From: Theristus sp. LFF4_11
Lineage: Eukaryota; Nematoda; Chromadorea; Monhysterida; Xyalidae
Direction of reading: 5' to 3'
Length of the DNA: 64,000 nt
NCBI GenBank assembly: GCA_030248135.1
Contig: JASANC010000791.1
Location: 62,001-126,000, forward strand
Of this stretch, positions 23,435 through 35,061 are shown one piece after another. The notes beneath the pieces are model-generated. The model had not been told where the DNA came from and did not search any database. It saw only the letters and a list, made by a program, of their open reading frames with translations. A program made the position numbers and the translations under genes. The first letter of the stretch is position 1; every line of letters begins with the position of its first letter.

Positions 23435-24900
23435 TTTGTCTGTTGCTGATCGATGTTTCTGTCTCTGATCTTGAAGCTATGTCTTGTCGTCGTTCAATTT
23501 CAATTCACATTCACCACAACGCTGATGACAATTGAAAGTTGACCAACAAATCGCCCGGAAGAGGAGACTTCGACTTCGATTGAGGGTGAGGCTTGAAAAT
23601 CTGCTGAATTGAATAAAAAAGTTGAGACTTGACAGACGACGACGACGACGACGCGTTCGATTCGGATGATTTTGTTTGTTTTTTCTGAAAGAAAGTCTGG
23701 GTTTCGGTCTGGGTTTCATTTCATTTCATTTACTCATGAAAAATGAAGTCAGTCAGTCAGAAAAATCACAAAAACACCTGAACAAAATTAACAAAAATAG
23801 AAATAAAAATAATCCAATAATGATGTGAAATAAAAACGTATTCTTGAATGTTGAACAAACAAACTCCTCGAAAAAAAAAATATGTGCGAACAAAATTCTC
23901 GATGTATTTCGTCTATTCGCCATGACTTTTGCTGTGTGTTGAAATACAAAATCTGACTGAATCTGAATCTGAAAAACAAGAACGGATCAATCGATACGGA
24001 CGGGGGCGGGCAACATAATGGTGCAGAATTTGGTAGTTGTTCGACCTACTTTGCCAACCAAAACTGTTGTGCTTCTACTGCTTCTACCAACCAGTATAAA
24101 CTTGTTATTTTTTACTTCACAACTTCTGTGTTTTACTGTGTAACTGTGAAATTTGGATTTTTACTGTGTAACTATGAAATTTGGATGCAGTGCATTTAGA
24201 ATTGCAAACGGTGGTACCAGCTAATAGTTGTGAAACTATGACATCACATTCACATACCAGCAACAGCAAACACGGTAAACAACTCACGCACACTTTTTTG
24301 TGAGTCATCATCTATTTTCCCGTTTCAACTGCGTTGCTCAATGCTTACTGTTTTTTTTGCATCAAGTGGTTTCCAAAACACTTTCATTTTTAGACATTCT
24401 TGGTGACCTTACTTTAATTTTTTTTGTCAATAAAAAACATTGCCAAAGATAAAAAGTCGTTAAACGGAATGTTTGTCGTTAAAAAGCACACCTAACAAAA
24501 CATTAGCCGCGTTTCAAATACGCACAAAATGTGCAAGAAATGACACCCAAAAAATGCCGCAAAGTGAGGGGTTTTGATTTTTGACGCAACGCTTCAGACA
24601 GAAGAGCACCTGTTTCTGACAGCGGTTGCAAAAAAACCATGGGCGTATCAAAAGCGGCCAACAAAATTTCGGCTGAAAAAACTGAAAAGCATTGTGTTTG
24701 GGCGTTTGGCTCACTTGAAGATAATAAGATAAACTTTGAATCGACGACAAAAGTGATTTGGTTTGAGCCATGGAAACACCAACATGAGAACGCCAGAACA
24801 CATGCATATTCAGTAATTGCGCAGCAGTTGCAGTGAACTCACCTTTCCTCTCTGCACTCGTGTGTTTAAAATACCAATCCGAATTCAACAGAAAACCATC
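23435..24900. other. Upstream region of the EHD gene
   Basis: Expected to hold the divergent promoter of the EHD gene. A GAC-triplet run lies at about 23636-23653. No coding region was recognised apart from a short open frame at 24639-24836, discussed under findings. Confidence 0.45.
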
Positions 24901-24909
24901 AAGAGCCAA

Positions 24910-25098
24910 ATGGCGTTTTCCCTGATCGCCCGCAAGATCGCACAGCGCAAGTACAACAGCGACTTTCTGAAGCGGCAAACGGCCGACACCGAGATCGATC
25001 CGGCGTTGGCGGCGGCACGTCGCGCGAAATACAACCGCAAAAGACAGGCAATGCTTTTGGGCAAAGAAATCCTGTGGTGGTCGCTCGGCTCGCCATGA
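24910..25098 (+). CDS. Possible short coding exon, 62 aa, basic
   Basis: Reads MAFSLIARKIAQRKYNSDF and continues hydrophilic and Ala/Arg-rich to a stop at 25098. Codon choice and GC content look like the neighbouring real exons. It could be a separate microprotein or an upstream exon of the globin gene, but no donor in a phase compatible with the first globin exon was found. No family recognised. Confidence 0.3.
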   Translation: MAFSLIARKIAQRKYNSDFLKRQTADTEIDPALAAARRAKYNRKRQAMLLGKEILWWSLGSP

Positions 25099-25677
25099 GA
25101 TGTCTTGTTTCGTGGTGTTTCTGCTTTGTATCGTTTCACTCATGTGAACCCTGCTGTCCTGCGTGTGATTCAATGGCAAACCTGCTTTGCACCATGCACA
25201 GGCAATCATGGCTGAAATGGATCGTTCGCCATATTTGGACACGTCAAAGTTGATGTTCAGCGACGTCAAAAAGCACGCCATAAAGCTGACTTGGCGAAAA
25301 CTCTCCGGTACAAATGTAGTTTGTTTGGCGTAATCTGCCAATAGAATAGAGTTGCACTGTGTCCGACCAATCCCCCAACCAACATCCGCCACTCAGCAAC
25401 TGGGGCCACTTAGAGATGTCAAGAAAAAAAAAATTTCTATTTTTTTTCTTTTTTTAAAAAAAAAATTTTTTTTAAAAAATTTTTTTTTTTTAAAATGAAA
25501 GTTGTTCAGAATTTTTCAGGGAGTCCGAATATCACCATCTGAGGAGCCACCGACTTACCATATGACCCCCACTCATATGGGAGGAGGGTGAAAATTTCAG
25601 ACTTGGTTTCGGCGACCCCATTTTCCCACCGACGACATCACGTCTCGTGTTTTGCCTCTCAATTCACCTCAAATAAC

Positions 25678-27830
25678 ATGGAAACAAGTTCCACAACAAA
25701 CCGGTGTGATCACGCTGACGACACGAGGCGAAACAGCAACGAGCAACCAACGAAGTTACGCTTGCAGTGGCAGACAGTGCAATTTCCACCTTTCGAGATC
25801 CTGAAAAACGATGGTAAAGTGGTTTTGTTTTTTGGTTGTTTTCAATCCGCGAGACCAACATCCGCCACTCAGCAAGATAAAAGATTTTTTAATTTTTTTT
25901 TTTTTTCTGGGGCCACTATTTGATCGACGTTACAAAAAAGCGCCAGCTGGCGTCAGTTTATGCTCGCTGATGTTTAGTAGCGCCGTTTTCTCCACCACAA
26001 GCAATATTCAGCGAACGAGCACCGCATCGTGCGCCTCCTATCCGCGGTGTTCATGCGCGTGTTCGAGAAAACGAAAATGTCGCCGCATCTGCGGGCGGCC
26101 AAGTTCCTGGACGTGCTCAGCGGCGGCGTCAGACTGAAGCTCGGCCACGACCACGACGCGCTGACGCCGGGCTGCCAGATTCGCACCGTCGAAAGCTCCG
26201 CGCACAGTCACGCGCGATTCTTGGTCGGTGTCGACATTGGAGTGGCGAGCTGATTATGACTGGCTGTGTTTGCAATGGATGCTGCTCTCAATTATTCACA
26301 GAGCAGGCTTTAAAATGGCTACTAAAAAGCGCTTACTTTAGTACGTGAAGGGCATTTCAGTAACCCCTTTTTCTGTTTTTACGACACAATGTGCACAATT
26401 GTACATTGTACGTCGTTTCCAGTTTTACATGTTGCGCGACATAATGCGAGCGATTGACAGCTCGGTGTTGTACGTCGACTTCAGCAGTTTGTCACCGAGC
26501 ATTGCTGATATTGGCATGTTCAATTTTGCACACTTTTGCTAGTATTAAATAAGTTAAAAAACATTTCTGACCAGATCAATGACCACGAATTTTTTTGGCA
26601 GTTTGTTTTTATTGTAAAAACCACAAAAAACGTCTTTGCCCATTGTCGCCGCTTGCCACAAGCCGCTCGAGTGTCTCGGCTTCAGCGAACGCACGTGGGA
26701 CACTTTTGGCGAGGTCTGCATCGATATTTTCCTCATGCAGGAGTATGTTCAGGTATAATATCAATTTCAACCACTGTGTAGAAATGAAACTTTTTTACGA
26801 GTGTCGAATCGTCGAAGGAAAGCTAAAACAGAAATTGCGTCATTTTTTTAAAATCCACAGGGTTGCGCGGAGGCGCGCGGTTCCTGGATGCACTTGTTTG
26901 CATTCTTGATCGATTCTCTTGCGTACGAGTTCAATCGATGTGGAAAACGGTCAGCAGTGAAATCATTAGTGGCATGCAAATTGCTTGTGAATGTGAACGA
27001 TAAAGAAAAACTGCTGAATAGTTTTTAGCCCTCCGAAGCCATCGGAGCATACCGAACAGCCAATCGAACCTGATGCGGCGCAGCGTCGGTATGAAAACTT
27101 TCTTTCATTTACGCAGCATTCATGAAGCAGCATTAACTGACCGCGTAGCTATGTTTTAACACAGCTGCGCGTCACTAAATACTGTTTCATGAATGCCCCT
27201 AACTTCACTACGATACCATTTATTTCAAGCTAATTTCAAAAACTGGATTTCAAGTTTTTCAGGCTCAACATGCGACGTGCCAGCAGTGCATACCACAACC
27301 TGTTCAGAGTGAGCAACAACAACAACACGGACACTCTGCCACCCAAGACAGGAAACCGTTCATCTGGCATGCCACATGGGCATCACCGTTCCAGCACACT
27401 GACAACACTGCACACCAGCAACACAGTGCAATGGGACAGTCCACTGGAGCAATCGCCACGACATCACTCCGACTACCAGGGGCCGGTTGCAAGAAACACA
27501 CGTACAATTTTGGAGCCAACACTAAATGTTGTGACGAAATCGTTTGTAACGAAACTGTTTCGTCACAATGTTCACAATATCCAGTTTGCAGAATATACAA
27601 TGTAGAACGAAAGTCCAAAAATACAGCATGTCGGCAGTCGGACGGTAAATGTGCAGTTTGAAAAAATCGTTTCTATCCTTCTTTTGAACGTCGTTTCTTG
27701 CAACCTGCCTCAGATTGATTACGAGTACAACAACAACAGTGACTCGTACCACCCCTGTACATATTATGAGCAGCAACATTCCTCGGCTGTGGTACCCGGT
27801 CGACCAGTGATTTTTGAAAGTTTGGTTTGA
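25678..27830 (+). CDS. Globin-domain protein with long Asn/His-rich C-terminal tail (8 exons)
   Basis: Likely haem-binding globin of the divergent invertebrate type. Exons: 25678-25813, 26012-26223, 26423 to about 26509, about 26650-26752, 26861-26949, 27029-27088, 27263-27485, 27714-27830. Phases agree at every junction except between exons 3 and 4, whose donor and acceptor could not be fixed. Globin landmarks in order are VFMRVFEKTKMSPHLRAA (B-C region), HSHARFL then FYMLRDIMRAIDSSVLYVDF (E helix), SLSPSIADIG leading to CHKPLECLGFSERTW (F-G, probable F8 His in CHKPLE), FGEVCIDIFLMQEYVQ (G) and GSWMHLFAFLIDSLAYEF (H helix). A Pro/Glu segment and a low-complexity tail of about 110 residues follow. 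The start is the first ATG of the open frame with a plausible 5' end; an upstream exon is possible. The fold call rests on helix pattern, not a database match. Confidence 0.72.
27116..27197. mobile_element. 82-bp inverted-repeat element in a globin intron
   Basis: Ends GCATTCATGAAGCAG and CTGTTTCATGAATGC are inverted copies. The middle, TAGCTATGTTTTAACACAG, is shared with the one-armed copy at 18601-18682. Confidence 0.6.
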
Positions 27831-28035
27831 TTGACGGTAATGTGAAATGTGAAGGTTATCCAAATTTTGCTTCCCAGAGCAATAAATTATGCAGATAAAA
27901 CTTGATAATCCTGGATCAATAAGAAACGATAGCTTTGTCGAAATGGACAATATGAATAACTTACAGTTTTGTGGAGTGGAACAATAATTTACAGATACAA
28001 TGCATCATTCACAGACGTTTATCACGAAACGGCCA

Positions 28036-31000
28036 TTATTCAGCAGTTTTCGGCGCGAACGCACGACCGACGGGAACGTTTGCCGTGGGACACAGGTGTC
28101 TGTGCGCCACACAGTGCACGTGCACCACGGACTGCGTTCGGTAGCGCACACAGTCGCTGTCAACCGCAACGAACGTGTCGTGGCACACCGCGCAGTTGCT
28201 GCAAACAGCTGATAGCATTACGCAGAGCGCTTCCGTGCTGTGCACTTGATTCATACACTCGTGCGAACGGTGGGGTGGGTGGACGCGCAACGTGGCGCAC
28301 TTCAACCTTCAGTGCACACAACATGACAGCACTGCACGCGCTTCCTTGTTCCACCACACCGTTTGTCCAGTTCGTAGCCATGCGACCGTGCGTGGGAACG
28401 TGCGCATTGTCGCAAATCTGTCAGGCGTGCGAACCCAGCAAGCGTACCCCGTTCCACCACACCGTCACACAAGTATGCCTGAGATACATACAACCCAGGA
28501 ACAGAAAGCGAACAATAAACAAAACCGCCCAAGAATTCCAAAGCGCAACGCACGTCTGCTCGTCAACAAGCAGTTTTTGCGTGTGCACCTCAGCGAGCGT
28601 CTGCCATTGATCGAGTCTTGCCGCGTGCGCCAGCGATCGGCCGATCTGCAAGTTGCACTTTCGACTGAGTGATTGGTTGAGGCCAATGTGAATGGCGTGG
28701 TGTACGGCGGCCAATGGAATGCTCGATGGGAGTGTGCCCAGCATTTGCTGCACTGACACGAACGGGGCACAATGCTGCACTGTGCTCATCAGACGACCTA
28801 GTGGTAGACGCGTTTGTCTGAAAATGGTAAGATAAGGAATAGTAGTAAACTGACAATTAGAATTTTTGACGTTTTTAGCAATGGATGGACACTTGAAGCA
28901 GAGAGCGTCGGTCGAATAAACCAATTTGTATCTCTGCATTTCGTCCTGCTGAGCAACATGCCGAAGAGATGTGTTCTCATCAGTGATGTGCCCACTCAGC
29001 ATCAGAAGCCTATCAATCAGAAAAACGTGCAACTTACTCAAGCACAAAAAGCCACTAAAAGCAAGAGACAACCATTAACAGCAACAACAAGACGACCACA
29101 AACCTGTGAGCATCGGCGACCCTGTTCAGTGTGGTGTTGTAGAGTGCAGCCGAGTGTGCGCTGTCTGCATACAACTCACAGTACTGCACGGCGCTGTCAA
29201 CGTCCAGCAAGTCATCCACGAGCACACGCAGCGCCTCCTCGTGCGCTCCAGACTAGAACAAAAACTAAGCGAAAGAAAACTTTCAAAAACTTTCAGTTTC
29301 AGGCACATTGTCTGTCTTCATGGCAAGTCATCATGATCTATTTTTACGTCATGTCACCATATGGTTACCTTTACAACACGGTGTGAGTAGAAGCCTTGTG
29401 CTAGAAGTTGCTGATTGATCCTTTTTAACCGCAATCTACAGTCGACCTCTAAATTGTAGGCAATCAGCTGATTTTTTCGATCACGTGATGCACGCTTTCT
29501 GTGCAAATGAAACTCCGCCCCCACGGCAATGCCTGCATCACCAACCAATCAGCCTATAATTTCGAGTTCGACCGTAAATTCCAAAAGCTACGAGCCACCC
29601 ATTCCCACCAACCTTTCCATACAAGAACGCGCGGTCAGCGTCCAGTTGTCGGTGTGGCTTCATGCGCTCAGCCAATCGCGTCACATCCAGCCATTGGGAG
29701 CGTTCAATCAGGCGACGCAACTGGCCACGGTGCTCGTGCAGCTGTGCGTCCGTGCGTTCATCGTCCAATGTTTGCTGTGCGTCCGTGCGTTCATCGTCCA
29801 ATGTTTGCTGTGCGTCGCCGGTAGTCAATCGCACCAGCTGAGCGATCAGCGCGATCGAGAGTTGGTCGTGCAGTGAAGACAGTTCGACTTCGCTGATTTC
29901 AGTTTGGCTCTGCAAAACTCTATGTTAAAAATTAAACCAGATTGTACGGAGGGGAAATTCTCTGCATTCCGCCTGGCTGACATCAGATGCAGACGAGTGG
30001 GACTCATTTGCAACATGACGTAATGACCAACCAATCAGCGCTGAGAACTGCTCATGACCAGCCAATCAGCGCTGAGAATTACTCATGACTAACCAACCAG
30101 CGCTGAGAATTGCTATGACCAACCAATTAGCTAGTTGCATATAAGATATTAACGAGATAGACTGTAGTGATCATGTCAAACTCTGACAATAAACCAATCA
30201 AATGCTCAGAAATTAAAATTCCGTGCACAGATTGCCTGCACCGCTGGGATTGGTGTTACTATTTGAAATGCCAGTCACAGAAAATTGCAAAAATTGCAAT
30301 GGGGCATACATGTACCTTCACAAAGGACTGCTGGTCGCCAGGCTCCACCAGAAACGCGTACAGAAAAGAGATTTTCTTTGCTGGATAGGGCTCAAGCAGC
30401 CTCACAATGGTGCCAACATGCAATTCCGCTTGTTGTTTTTCGATGACCTGATAAGAAAAGATTCAATTCAGCAGAACAAGTGCAATCAAGCTTTGAAAGA
30501 ACTGACCTCAAAACCCGCATTGCTGTCAAAGCCCAATAACCATGAGATCCATTTCTCCAATTGTTCCTGCTTAAGTGACCTAAAACAGTTCAGTAAGTTG
30601 GCGAATTGAAAAAAGTTTTTACTTTTCAAATGCGAAAAATGTGAAAACAACTTCACACCAAAACTTACTTGTCTGAAAGCAGTTCGACAAGCTCCCGAAC
30701 ACCTTCGAAACATCCACTCTCATCACTCAGCTTCCCAATCAACAATCGTTTCAGGATGTCAACCGCCTCGGACAACTTTCCACAAGACCATAAAAGTCTG
30801 AAAATTTTCAAAATTTAGAGTGTCGAGTTGACCAGGTATCACTTTGACCAACCTCGAATGCGTCCAATGGAATCGACGCTCGCTCAGCCAGTCAACGCAA
30901 TCGGTCGTGTCTCCTTGAAAATCAGGCAGCACTCGCTCGAGCAGTGGCGCCCGATCGCAAGCACAGAGTTTCAGCAGAGCTGTGTCGATGTCCTGAATGG

Positions 31001-34000
31001 ACGCAAAACACACATTCGTGAATTTGAGTGATTTGAGTGACGCAAGTTGCATAATCCCTGATGCTGCCAATCAACAAGTCAAACCACAAAGATTTCCCAC
31101 CATCCTCCAGTCCACTGACCATTCTGTGCGATTTGTTGGCGCGAAATCGAACGGCAAACAAGAGCTCGGTCAGAAATCGCTCCGATTCAGTGACCAACGT
31201 TGGTTGCCGTCTCGTGACCCGTTCGATGTTTGGTAGAATGTGCAGCGGAGGCTGAGTGCGTGTGAATGCGCTTGTGCACGACAGCAGACCATCGTAAAGG
31301 CTGATTACCTGAAAATTAGTATTAGCGTGCAATAAAATAAGTGCCCAGTTCGATCCTCCGAGCGCACAGACAAAAACTCCAATGTTTTGTCTATCCTCCA
31401 ATCCGCTAGGTGCGGACAAAAAAACATTTTTTTCCGAATCGTGCAAAATCATCCCCAGTGCGTGATGAGCCACAAAAAGCATCACAGCCGACCTCTCTAA
31501 CATCGAGCTCGCTCTCGACTGCCCATCGTTTCGCGTCTCGCCACTGACATTCGGCCAAGAAGAGAAATACGGCGCGCTGACAGAGCGAACGGTACAGCGC
31601 GATGTCCGACTCCGAATGCAGACGGTCAACGGCAGTCTGCGCAATGCGCACCGCTTCCGTCGGCTGACCGTCGGCAAGCAGTGCGCTCACCTGCAGATTT
31701 GAAGATGCATACACAGCACCAGTGCGAGGCGTTTGTGTAGCACGGAGTGACCCTCAGCTCGAACCGAACCGCGTCTTTCCAGCTGGTTGCAAGCTCGAAT
31801 GAAACAAGCCAGCTTGAGTTTGGCTGATTTCAGATCGACCCGGAGAGCGTCTATAAACGTGTTGTGCGAAACGCGCTGCGGTATGTTGGAATCGTTCCGT
31901 GGTACACCACGAGGTCGCCCGGGTTTGATGCCCAAATGCGCACACGTATTGTGCAACGTGCAACAGATTTAATAAATACACGACATTTATCATGAAGAAA
32001 CGCAAATGGAAAACCTGAGCATGCCAGGAGACGGGCTTCAGACGATGCAGCGAGCGGTCGGTCGCCAGGAATTGGCGTCCGTCAAAGTTGCCAAGAAAAC
32101 GCGCTTGGTGGAACGGCAGTCGTTGCTTGATCTTTTGGTCTTCCACACTGAACGAACAAGTGCGAACATCTGGATGAGATTTTTACGCAACAAATGGCAA
32201 CCAAAATGACTGGAAGTGGTGCAAATTTCAGTTTCAGACATCAATGCAGTCGCGGGATCGAAGCGCTTTAAAAATGGATGTTTTTTGATCACCCTGTACA
32301 TTTCTGAATTTTTCCAACTTTGATAATAAAAGCATCCAACGCACAGCCAAGCAAGTGTGTGGTGCAACCTGGAGCACTTGCCACCTGTTGCGGTGCGTCG
32401 TGCGCCAGCTGCCTTCCGCACCAGTCCGCCTGTGTGTCCAATCCAGCAGCATCCCCAAAATGCCACTGCTGATCCAAAATGGGCATGGGTCAAAACAACA
32501 CCACAGAGTCTGATTGCGATCGCAAACCTGTGCACGGTGACGAATTGCTCACTGGCGGATATGACGTACGGACGTGCGTACATGAGCGCGCGCAGACGGT
32601 CGGCGCCCCAGAAGAGCGGCGGCCGGTTGGAGACGCCGTTCGCATCGGCGAACACACCGAGACCCTGCATGCCCGTCAGCAGGAACTCACCCTGCAAAGC
32701 AAGCACGGTCGCATGGAAATGGAAAACCGGCTTGTTACCTGAAAAATACGGTATTGTTTTGAGTTGAAAACTATTGAATAATAGCATCATTGCACTTTGC
32801 AAAACTCAAAAGATAAACTTTTGTAAATGTAAAAATGTAAAAAATGAAAAACCGGTTTTTTACCATCATTAAAACAACAAAGCACATACACTGTCGTTTG
32901 GTGAGTTTCGGTACTTCAGACCGAGATAAATGAAAAAAGTTTCTCAGAATATCAACAGTGAAAGAGTAGATTGAAAACTGATATTGTATTTTCTGTGAAT
33001 ACCTTATCAATTGAAACAATGATTGGTTGCACTTCAGTGCTATCGATTGGAAACAGCGACCTCTTCTCTTCAGTTTCCATGTCGTACACAAAATATTCCG
33101 AGTCCGTGCCGACGCACAACCACTGGCCGTTGAACGCCTGGAAATAAATTCAAAAACAACAAATAAAAAACGGTCACACCAAAATATCGATTGGACACCC
33201 GAGATGACCTAACTCTGCCACGAAACGGCGTGCTTCAAAAAGAAAAGAAACGAAAAACAACAATACCACTGCTTGAATGGGGTCAGCGACGGAAACCTGT
33301 CGAGTTGGTGTCACCGACTGTTCGGTCAACAGCGCGATTTGCAATTTACGATTGCGCATGGCGAAAACAGCCTTTAAAAACAGCGTTTCAATTCAAAGTT
33401 GCTCGCAAAACTGGTGCAACGAACTGAAAATAAAAACTTCTGATAAAAATCAGAAAGAATTCGTTTTGCCTCGATCGTGAATGGATCATCGTGCGTTGGA
33501 TTCATGTTCATCTCCATCAACAGCACGTTCTTGTTCAGTTTGATTCCACCAACCATGGACACCGGCTGAAAGAAATTCATTCGAAGTGTCACAGAAAATC
33601 GATTCAGGATGCAATGCACAACTTCCACAGAGCAGTGGCAGACAGAAATCGAGGGAGTTTCAAATATCGGAAAAACGAACGGTCAAGCTCTCGGTGGTGA
33701 ATACCAGCACAGCACCGTTGCAGAGCACAAACACACGATGCAACACGGAGGCCACGAACATCGCACTCACACGGGCATGCCCCTGCACAAAACATAATGA
33801 CAGCAAGATACAAAAACTGCAGGAAATGGTAAAATATTCGGAAAGTAACTTTGTGGTGCCTGGACAAACCTCATGCGCCAGCTGCGCCTGGCTGAGCTCA
33901 GTAGCGTGCAGTTGGGCATCATTTGGCGCAGCTGTTGAATGATGCTCACCGATGGAGTAAGCGAGAAGCGCACTGAACAAGTGAGGCATACCAAAAGATA

Positions 34001-34225
34001 ATACTGAATAACTCTGTCGCCACTCACAAACTTACCCCTCATTCGTGCCGACATAGAGCGTCGAGCTGTCTGCTTCGAAGCACGTCAACTGAAATGTCGC
34101 AAACGAAAATGTGAGATGTTGACCAGCACACAAAACAATGGGCCACGTTCACTAACAGCGACTGGCTCACTGAATTCAACACCAGCCACCGGTTCCAGCG
34201 TGTACACGTTCGTCTGCGACGTCAT
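28036..34225 (-). CDS. tgfbrap1: TGFBRAP1 / VPS3-type CORVET tethering subunit
   Basis: Early-endosome tethering factor that bridges Rab5 vesicles and the class C VPS core. Homology to vertebrate TGFBRAP1 runs the full length. The N-terminal CNH beta-propeller is on exons near 34225-32540 (MTSQTNVYTLEPVAGVEF; TLYVGTNEG; GQWLCVGTDSEYFVYDMET; FLLTGMQGLGVFADANG; PYVISASEQFVTVH). Helical repeats follow at 32200-28570, including LISLYDGLLSC with TRTQPPLHILPNIERVTR, DIDTALLKLCACD and SGAHEEALRVLVDDLLD. The C-terminal zinc-binding VPS39-2-type module ends the protein (NCAVCHDTF, VRYRTQSVVHVHC), with TAA/TGA-side stop at 28038-28036. An 11-residue duplication (AQQTLDDERTD twice) lies at 29738-29805. 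The ATG at 34225 was chosen because the first propeller strand starts there. A further in-frame ATG lies 42 bases upstream. Small exons are inferred from homology only. Confidence 0.9.
29738..29810 (-). repeat. 33-bp in-frame coding duplication in TGFBRAP1
   Basis: A 33-bp unit with CGTCCGTGCGTTCATCGTCC occurs twice back-to-back and encodes AQQTLDDERTD twice in a charged linker of the helical region. The copies are identical at the protein level, so the duplication is recent. Confidence 0.85.
30024..30130. repeat. Minisatellite of about 32 bp, four units
   Basis: Units read ATGACCAACCAATCAGCGCT followed by GAGAATTGCTC with small differences. It lies in a TGFBRAP1 intron. Confidence 0.85.
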
Positions 34226-35061
34226 CCTGCACAGCACTGAACTCAAAATCAACATTTTTTGTTTCAAAAGTTCAAATTAAATTACGTCACTCATTAATAA
34301 TACTACCGGTTGTGTACAACACACCATTCCAAGGAACAAAAAATAATCATTGATCACTAAGCATTTTATTTTACTTCAGTTAAAAATTTGTTTATTTCTT
34401 GAAATCATGGTAAATGCAAAAGCAGTCATTGACAGACAATTATTTAAGACGACTAGAAGAAATTAGATAGAAGCAACTTGATTAGCAAAGTTACAAACAG
34501 CACATGGAAGACCGTGAAGAAAATGAAAAGGAGTGACTAAAAAATGACTACACCATGAAATTACGAAAAATTACAATATCAAGAAATTTATAAACACAAC
34601 AGGAATGAACACCACTGAACACAAAAGTTGACCAGCAAACTGAAAACTGAATTGGAATGTAACAAAATGACGAAACGCTGGAATGATGTCCTAAAAAAGA
34701 AAGTAATAATTCTGACCAGATAAATTCTTTGGAACCATTGAGTCAACAGAAAAAAGGAACTGTACGTATCACAGTCACAAGGAGAGCAGCACGAATAGAA
34801 GATACAACACTGGAAACGTCATACGACAAACAGCTCCACTTTCACTACAATGTCATGTCAAAACTTTCGCAAATCACGTTTTGTGTCTAACCATATCAAA
34901 AATGCAACAAAACTCGAAAACAAATAAAAAATCCAACCCTGCAACGTGAAAAAAACTTGTAACAATTTTCAACACAGTTTTGTATCAGAGAAACCACTAC
35001 ACAATTACACAGCAATGGAATACTGTGACAAATAAAAGCAAATCTCGTTTTACGGAATCAA
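34226..35061. other. Intergenic spacer between TGFBRAP1 and RUNDC1
   Basis: AT-rich, about 0.8 kb. It should contain the RUNDC1 3' untranslated region and the TGFBRAP1 promoter. No other feature seen. Confidence 0.5.

Noticed and set aside
24514..25392. 292-codon minus-strand open frame, the longest single ORF nearby
   Set aside because: No domain, signal or composition typical of protein; it lies antisense to a more coding-like plus-strand segment and probably reflects low stop density.
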